NCBI GenBank assembly: GCA_039025855.1
Contig: JBCCNL010000007.1
Coordinates: 1 to 64,000 of the forward strand
Source: JBCCOW01 sp039025855
GTDB lineage: Bacteria; Planctomycetota; Phycisphaerae; Phycisphaerales; Phycisphaeraceae
Direction of reading: 5' to 3'
DNA length: 64,000 bases
In this document: positions 59,103 through 64,000 of the stretch, one piece after another
Layout: each line of letters starts with the position of its first letter
Position numbering within the stretch: position 1 is the first letter of the stretch
Program-made: the position numbers and the translations under genes
The notes under the pieces: generated by a model
Databases searched by the model: none
What the model was told of the DNA's origin: nothing
The model's input: only the letters and a program-made list of their open reading frames with translations

Positions 59103-60716
59103 TTACGAGACCGCACCGACCACGGGCTCGGCGTCATCATCGAGATCGGCGATGAGCACGTTCGTGGTCAGCATCAGCCCAGCAACGGAAGCGCCGTTGA
59201 GCAGAGCGGTGCGGCTGACCAGTGCGGGGTCGATGATGCCGGCCTTGACCAGGTCGACGTACTCGCTGGTCCCGGCGTTGTAGCCCTTACTGCCGGACTG
59301 GCCGAGGACTTCTTCGACGACGACGTGTCCGTCTTCGCCGGCGTTCTCGACGATCTGACGCAGCGGGGCTTCGAGGGCGGCGGCAACGATGTCGTAGCCG
59401 AGCTTCTCGTCGCCCTTGGCGGACTTCCGCTTGGCTTCGACAGCCTCGATCGCACGCAAGAACGACACGCCGCCGCCGGGCACATAGCCCTCGGCCGCCG
59501 CGGCCTTCGTCGCGTGCAGGGCGTCGTCCACGCGGTCCTTCTTCTCCTTCATCTCGGCCTCGGTATTCGCACCGACGCGGATGATGGCCACGCCGCCGGT
59601 CAGCTTGGCCAGGCGTTCTTGGAGCTTCTCGCGGTCGTAGTCGGAGGTGGTCGTCTCGATCTGCTGCCGGATCTGGTCGCAGCGGGCCTGGATGTCCTTC
59701 TTCTTGCCGGCCCCCTCGATGACGGTGGTGTTGTCCTTCGAGATGACGAGCTTCTTGGCGGTGCCCAGGGCGTCGAGCTCGAGGGTCTCGAGGTTCACGC
59801 CGAGGTCTTCGCTGATGAAGGTGCCGCCGGTAAGGGTGGCGATGTCGCCGAGCATGGCCTTGCGGCGGTCACCGAAGCCGGGGGCCTTGACGGCCGCGAC
59901 CTTGAGCACGCCGCGGAGCCGGTTGACGACGAGCGCTGCGAGGGCTTCGTTCTCGACGTCTTCCGCAATGATCAGCAGCGGCTTCTGTGCCATGGCCACC
60001 TTGTTGAGCAGCGGCAGCAGGTCGGGCAGGTTGCTGATCTTCTTCTCGTGGATCAGGATCAGCGCGTCTTCAAGCACGGCCTCCTGGTCGGTCGGGTCGG
60101 TCATGAAGTACGGCGAGAGGTAGCCCTTGTCGAATTGCATGCCTTCGACGTAATCGAGCTCGATGTCGGCGGCGTTGCCTTCTTCAACCTCAACGACGCC
60201 GTCTTTGCCGACCTTGTCGATGGCCTCGGCGATGAGTTCACCGATGGCGGCCTCGTGGTTGGCGGAGACGGTGGCGACCTTCTGGAGGTCGGCCTTGCCC
60301 TTGCACTTGGTGGCGGAGGCCTGGATGGCTTCCGATGCGGCATTGGCGGCGGCATTGATGCCACGCTGCAGGGCCATCGCGTTGGCCCCGGCGGTGACGT
60401 GCTTGAGGCCGGCTTCGTAGATGGCGTGGGCGAGGACGACGGAGGTGGTGGTGCCGTCGCCGGCCTTGTCGCCGGTCTTCTTGGCGACCTCGACGACCAT
60501 CTTGGCGCCCATGTTCTGGAAGGGCTCGGCGACTTCGACTTCCTTGGCGACAGAGACGCCGTCCTTGGTGACGGCGGGGCCGCCGAAGGACTTGTCGAGG
60601 ATCACGTTGCGACCGGTCGGGCCCATGGTGACCTTGACCGCGTCGGCGAGCTGCTGGAGGCCTTTCCGCATCTCTTGTGCGGCCTCGGCTCCGAAGATCA
60701 TCTGTTTGCTAGCCAT
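59103..60716 (-). CDS. groL: Chaperonin GroEL, copy without GGM tail
   Basis: A 537-residue HSP60 subunit with all ATPase motifs, for example MGPTGRNVILDKSFGGP, GDGTTTSVVLAHAI and the KAPGFGDRRKAMLGDIA apical loop. It lacks the Gly-Gly-Met repeat C-terminus and ends in an acidic stretch (DLDDDAEPVVGAVS). It is the third gene of groEL-groES-groEL and starts 60 bases after groES. AAAGGAAA precedes the ATG at 60716. The tail difference suggests it is a specialised copy, as in other bacteria with several groEL genes. Confidence 0.96.
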   Translation of the reverse strand: MASKQMIFGAEAAQEMRKGLQQLADAVKVTMGPTGRNVILDKSFGGPAVTKDGVSVAKEVEVAEPFQNMGAKMVVEVAKKTGDKAGDGTTTSVVLAHAIYEAGLKHVTAGANAMALQRGINAAANAASEAIQASATKCKGKADLQKVATVSANHEAAIGELIAEAIDKVGKDGVVEVEEGNAADIELDYVEGMQFDKGYLSPYFMTDPTDQEAVLEDALILIHEKKISNLPDLLPLLNKVAMAQKPLLIIAEDVENEALAALVVNRLRGVLKVAAVKAPGFGDRRKAMLGDIATLTGGTFISEDLGVNLETLELDALGTAKKLVISKDNTTVIEGAGKKKDIQARCDQIRQQIETTTSDYDREKLQERLAKLTGGVAIIRVGANTEAEMKEKKDRVDDALHATKAAAAEGYVPGGGVSFLRAIEAVEAKRKSAKGDEKLGYDIVAAALEAPLRQIVENAGEDGHVVVEEVLGQSGSKGYNAGTSEYVDLVKAGIIDPALVSRTALLNGASVAGLMLTTNVLIADLDDDAEPVVGAVS

Positions 60717-60776
60717 GCTGGATGTTTCCTTTGGCTGTGTGGGTTCTTAGGGATTTATAGAAAGGTTGGGAAAAAC

Positions 60777-61094
60777 TCAGGCTTCGAGCACGCCGAGCAG
60801 TTCGGACTCACGCATGATCTTGAGCTCGTCGCCGTCGACCTCGATCTCGGTGCCGGCGTACTTGCCGTAGAGGACGGTGTCGCCCTTCTTGACGGCGAGG
60901 GCGGTGCGGGAGCCGTCGTCGTTGAGCTTGCCGGGGCCGGCGGCGACGATCTTTCCCTGCATGGGCTTTTCCTTGGCGGACTCGGGCAGGTACAGGCCCG
61001 AGGCGGTCTTCTCTTCGGCGGCGTCGGGCTTGATCAGGACGCGGTCGTCGAGGGGCTTGACGGTGGTCTTTTTGGACTTGGTGGCGGTGGCCAT
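60777..61094 (-). CDS. groS: Co-chaperonin GroES
   Basis: The 105-residue protein has the GroES fold with VKPLDDRVLIKPDAAEEKT at the N-terminus, the mobile loop TASGLYLPESAKEK and the roof loop GKLNDDGSR. It caps GroEL rings. GGAGAG lies eight bases before the ATG at 61094. It sits between two groEL genes, so both may share it. Confidence 0.96.
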   Translation of the reverse strand: MATATKSKKTTVKPLDDRVLIKPDAAEEKTASGLYLPESAKEKPMQGKIVAAGPGKLNDDGSRTALAVKKGDTVLYGKYAGTEIEVDGDELKIMRESELLGVLEA

Positions 61095-61180
61095 CGTTGA
61101 ATCTCTCCAGAGGGGGATGAGGGGGTGTGGGTGTTAAAGAACGGGTTGAGATTGGTGACAGGTGAGTGGGGCGGGCGGGG

Positions 61181-62893
<1,713 letters not shown>

Positions 62894-63209
62894 GATTGGG
62901 GGGGCTCCTGTCGTTGGGAGAGGGGTCAATGCGGGTTAGGCGGGATGGAGAATCCCTGCGAGGCGAACGTTACTACAAGCGGGCTGCCAAGCGGATCGAG
63001 GGCTGACAGGGACTGGTCTTGGAAAGCAAGCCTATTTCAGAAATGGGTTTGCGCGATTTAGTCGTGTATTTCTGCACGACACGCAGCCCGGGCAGGCCTG
63101 CCAAGGTGACACGCGGGACGGATGGGGTCTGACAAAGACGGGCGCAGGGCAGGACGGCCCACGGATGGAATCCGTGGCCTTCTGGTTTGGATGGTGGTGC
63201 AGGGTGGGC
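62894..63209. other. 316-base gap upstream of groEL2
   Basis: This gap separates the groEL gene from the convergent-side kinase gene on the same strand. It should contain the groEL promoter, but I could not see a clear -35/-10 pair, a sigma-32-like promoter or a CIRCE palindrome. A hairpin at 63156-63179 near its right end probably belongs to the end of the kinase transcript. Confidence 0.4.
63156..63179 (-). repeat. Hairpin downstream of the kinase gene
   Basis: GGCC-C-ACGGAT, a three-base loop and ATCCGTGGCC form a ten-base stem with one bulge. It lies 30 bases 3' of the kinase gene on the minus strand without a T-run. It may serve as a transcript end or stabiliser. Confidence 0.5.
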
Positions 63210-64000
63210 TTAGGCTGCCGAGCGGGAGGCTTGGAGGCGGGCTTCGATGCGGCGGATGCCGCGGAGGATGTCGGCGGCGGTCTTGAACTCGGCGAGGTGG
63301 GGGTTCTTGGGGCGGAGGATCGCGGCAGTGAGGGCTTTGAGGCGTTGGGCTTCTTCGGAGTTGGGGTTGAAGTCGATGAGCTGGCGGAGCTCGGGGTTGT
63401 TGGTGGGTTTGGCGATCTGGACGGCGAGGTAGAAGGCGTCGACGGTCTTGTCGACCTTGCCGTGGACCTCGCGCATCTGGTTGTTGGTGACGTCGCCGCG
63501 TTCGAGCATCTTGCCGAGCATGCGTTGGATCTGTGAGGTACGCATCATCTCGGAGAAGAGGGTCTCGATCATGGGGGACTCGCCGAGGTCTTCGCCGATG
63601 CGGCAGGCGGAGCCGAAGTCGACGAACCCGACGCCCTCTTCGGTGATGACGAAGTTGTCGAGGCGGAGGTCGAGGTGGATGACACGGGCGTGGTCGTGGA
63701 GGACGGTGAGGAGCTCGGCGGCCTGGCGGGCGAAGTCGATCTGGGGCAGGGGCTTGCCGCCGTTGCGGAGCCAGTTCATGGTGAGCTCGGTGACCATGCC
63801 GCGGTCGTTTTTGACCACATCGAGGCAGGAGGGCACGCGGGAGTTGAACGGCTCGGGGAGGTGCTTGGCGAGGATCTTGAGGATCGCGGCTTCGCGAGTG
63901 AGGAAAGTGGGGAAGATGGTGTCGACGAGCTTGCGGGCGCGCTCGGCGAGGGCGTCGGGGTCCTGGCCGGGGAACTTCTTCTTGAGACGCCAGAGGAGGG
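63210..64000 (-). CDS. Protein-kinase-like protein, N-terminus outside the window
   Basis: The frame is open to the window edge, so the gene continues beyond 64000. The catalytic loop HLDLRLDNFVI (in place of the H-R-D-x-x-x-x-N motif) and the metal motif VDFGSA are present, as is a MVTELTMNW hinge-like segment and an LLTVLHDHARVIHLD helix. This is a kinase or aminoglycoside-phosphotransferase-type fold; the N-terminal lobe with the ATP-binding Lys is outside the window. A helical C-terminal tail of about 90 residues follows. Eukaryotic-like kinases are numerous in planctomycetes. Confidence 0.75.
   Translation of the reverse strand, partial: LLWRLKKKFPGQDPDALAERARKLVDTIFPTFLTREAAILKILAKHLPEPFNSRVPSCLDVVKNDRGMVTELTMNWLRNGGKPLPQIDFARQAAELLTVLHDHARVIHLDLRLDNFVITEEGVGFVDFGSACRIGEDLGESPMIETLFSEMMRTSQIQRMLGKMLERGDVTNNQMREVHGKVDKTVDAFYLAVQIAKPTNNPELRQLIDFNPNSEEAQRLKALTAAILRPKNPHLAEFKTAADILRGIRRIEARLQASRSAA

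Noticed and set aside
58989..61100. 703-codon plus-strand frame opposite groEL and groES
   Set aside because: Long because the GroEL codons leave the antisense frame free of stops; Gly/Val/Asp-rich with no motifs.
62894..63209. CIRCE or sigma-32 heat-shock promoter upstream of groEL
   Set aside because: I looked for TTAGCACTC-N9-GAGTGCTAA and for CTTGAA/CCCCAT-type boxes and saw neither.

Overview
The window is about 64 kb of GC-rich bacterial DNA with no rRNA, tRNA or CRISPR array that I could find. Gene content points to a planctomycete, most likely of the Phycisphaerae. The indications are two PEP-CTERM exported proteins, planctomycete-style zinc-ribbon membrane proteins, an orphan mraZ without a division/cell-wall cluster, mreBCD, many large exported proteins of unknown function, and short heptanucleotide repeats between genes. 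The assignment is inferred from gene content, not from a marker tree.

Layout. 1-9 kb: a PPi-type phosphofructokinase, a PEP-CTERM protein, pdxH, and a minus-strand group of a membrane glycosyltransferase, a methyltransferase-GT2 fusion and a second methyltransferase, probably making a polyprenyl-linked glycan. 8.7-16.6 kb: a membrane metallophosphoesterase with an internal twin-arginine motif, a methyltransferase, a short PQQ-repeat protein, a SOUL protein, a WG-repeat protein, a phytase-like PEP-CTERM protein, a universal stress protein and a Mg-chelatase-type AAA+ ATPase. 16.8-18.8 kb: ammonium transporter and PII protein. 19.6-25.6 kb: a large exported protein, a Coa1-like/rhomboid pair and a zinc-ribbon membrane protein. 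25.7-31.6 kb: mraZ with its operator, a soluble histidine kinase, parB with two parS sites, and a GbsR/MarR regulator coupled to an unknown gene.

31.6-38.7 kb: topoisomerase subunit A diverging from ruvC, exonuclease III, a stand-alone AICAR transformylase and a cyclophilin. 39-47.4 kb: pseudouridine synthase, lptB, HD-GYP protein, MacB-type permease, rmuC and the mreB-mreC-mreD operon. 47.6-56.8 kb: exported proteins, a ferritin-like protein, mannose-1-phosphate guanylyltransferase, a 33-residue membrane peptide, ruvX, rsmE, a divergent subtilase and an HDOD protein. 56.8-62.9 kb: a protein-folding block on the minus strand in the order groEL, groES, groEL, then dnaJ, grpE and an FmdB-type zinc ribbon. 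The right edge holds a partial protein kinase.

Non-coding structure is the least ordinary part. A family of short TTTAGC/ATAGCC-headed hairpins lies just downstream of at least six genes, always in the same orientation as the gene. A second family of heptamer arrays (CCTACNN and GGAGTAA) lies in several gaps, in two cases as inverted arms. Two strong minus-strand terminators (19.05 kb and 25.7 kb) end transcripts for which no obvious gene exists. No single island looks like a defence or mobile system; most of the window is core chromosome.
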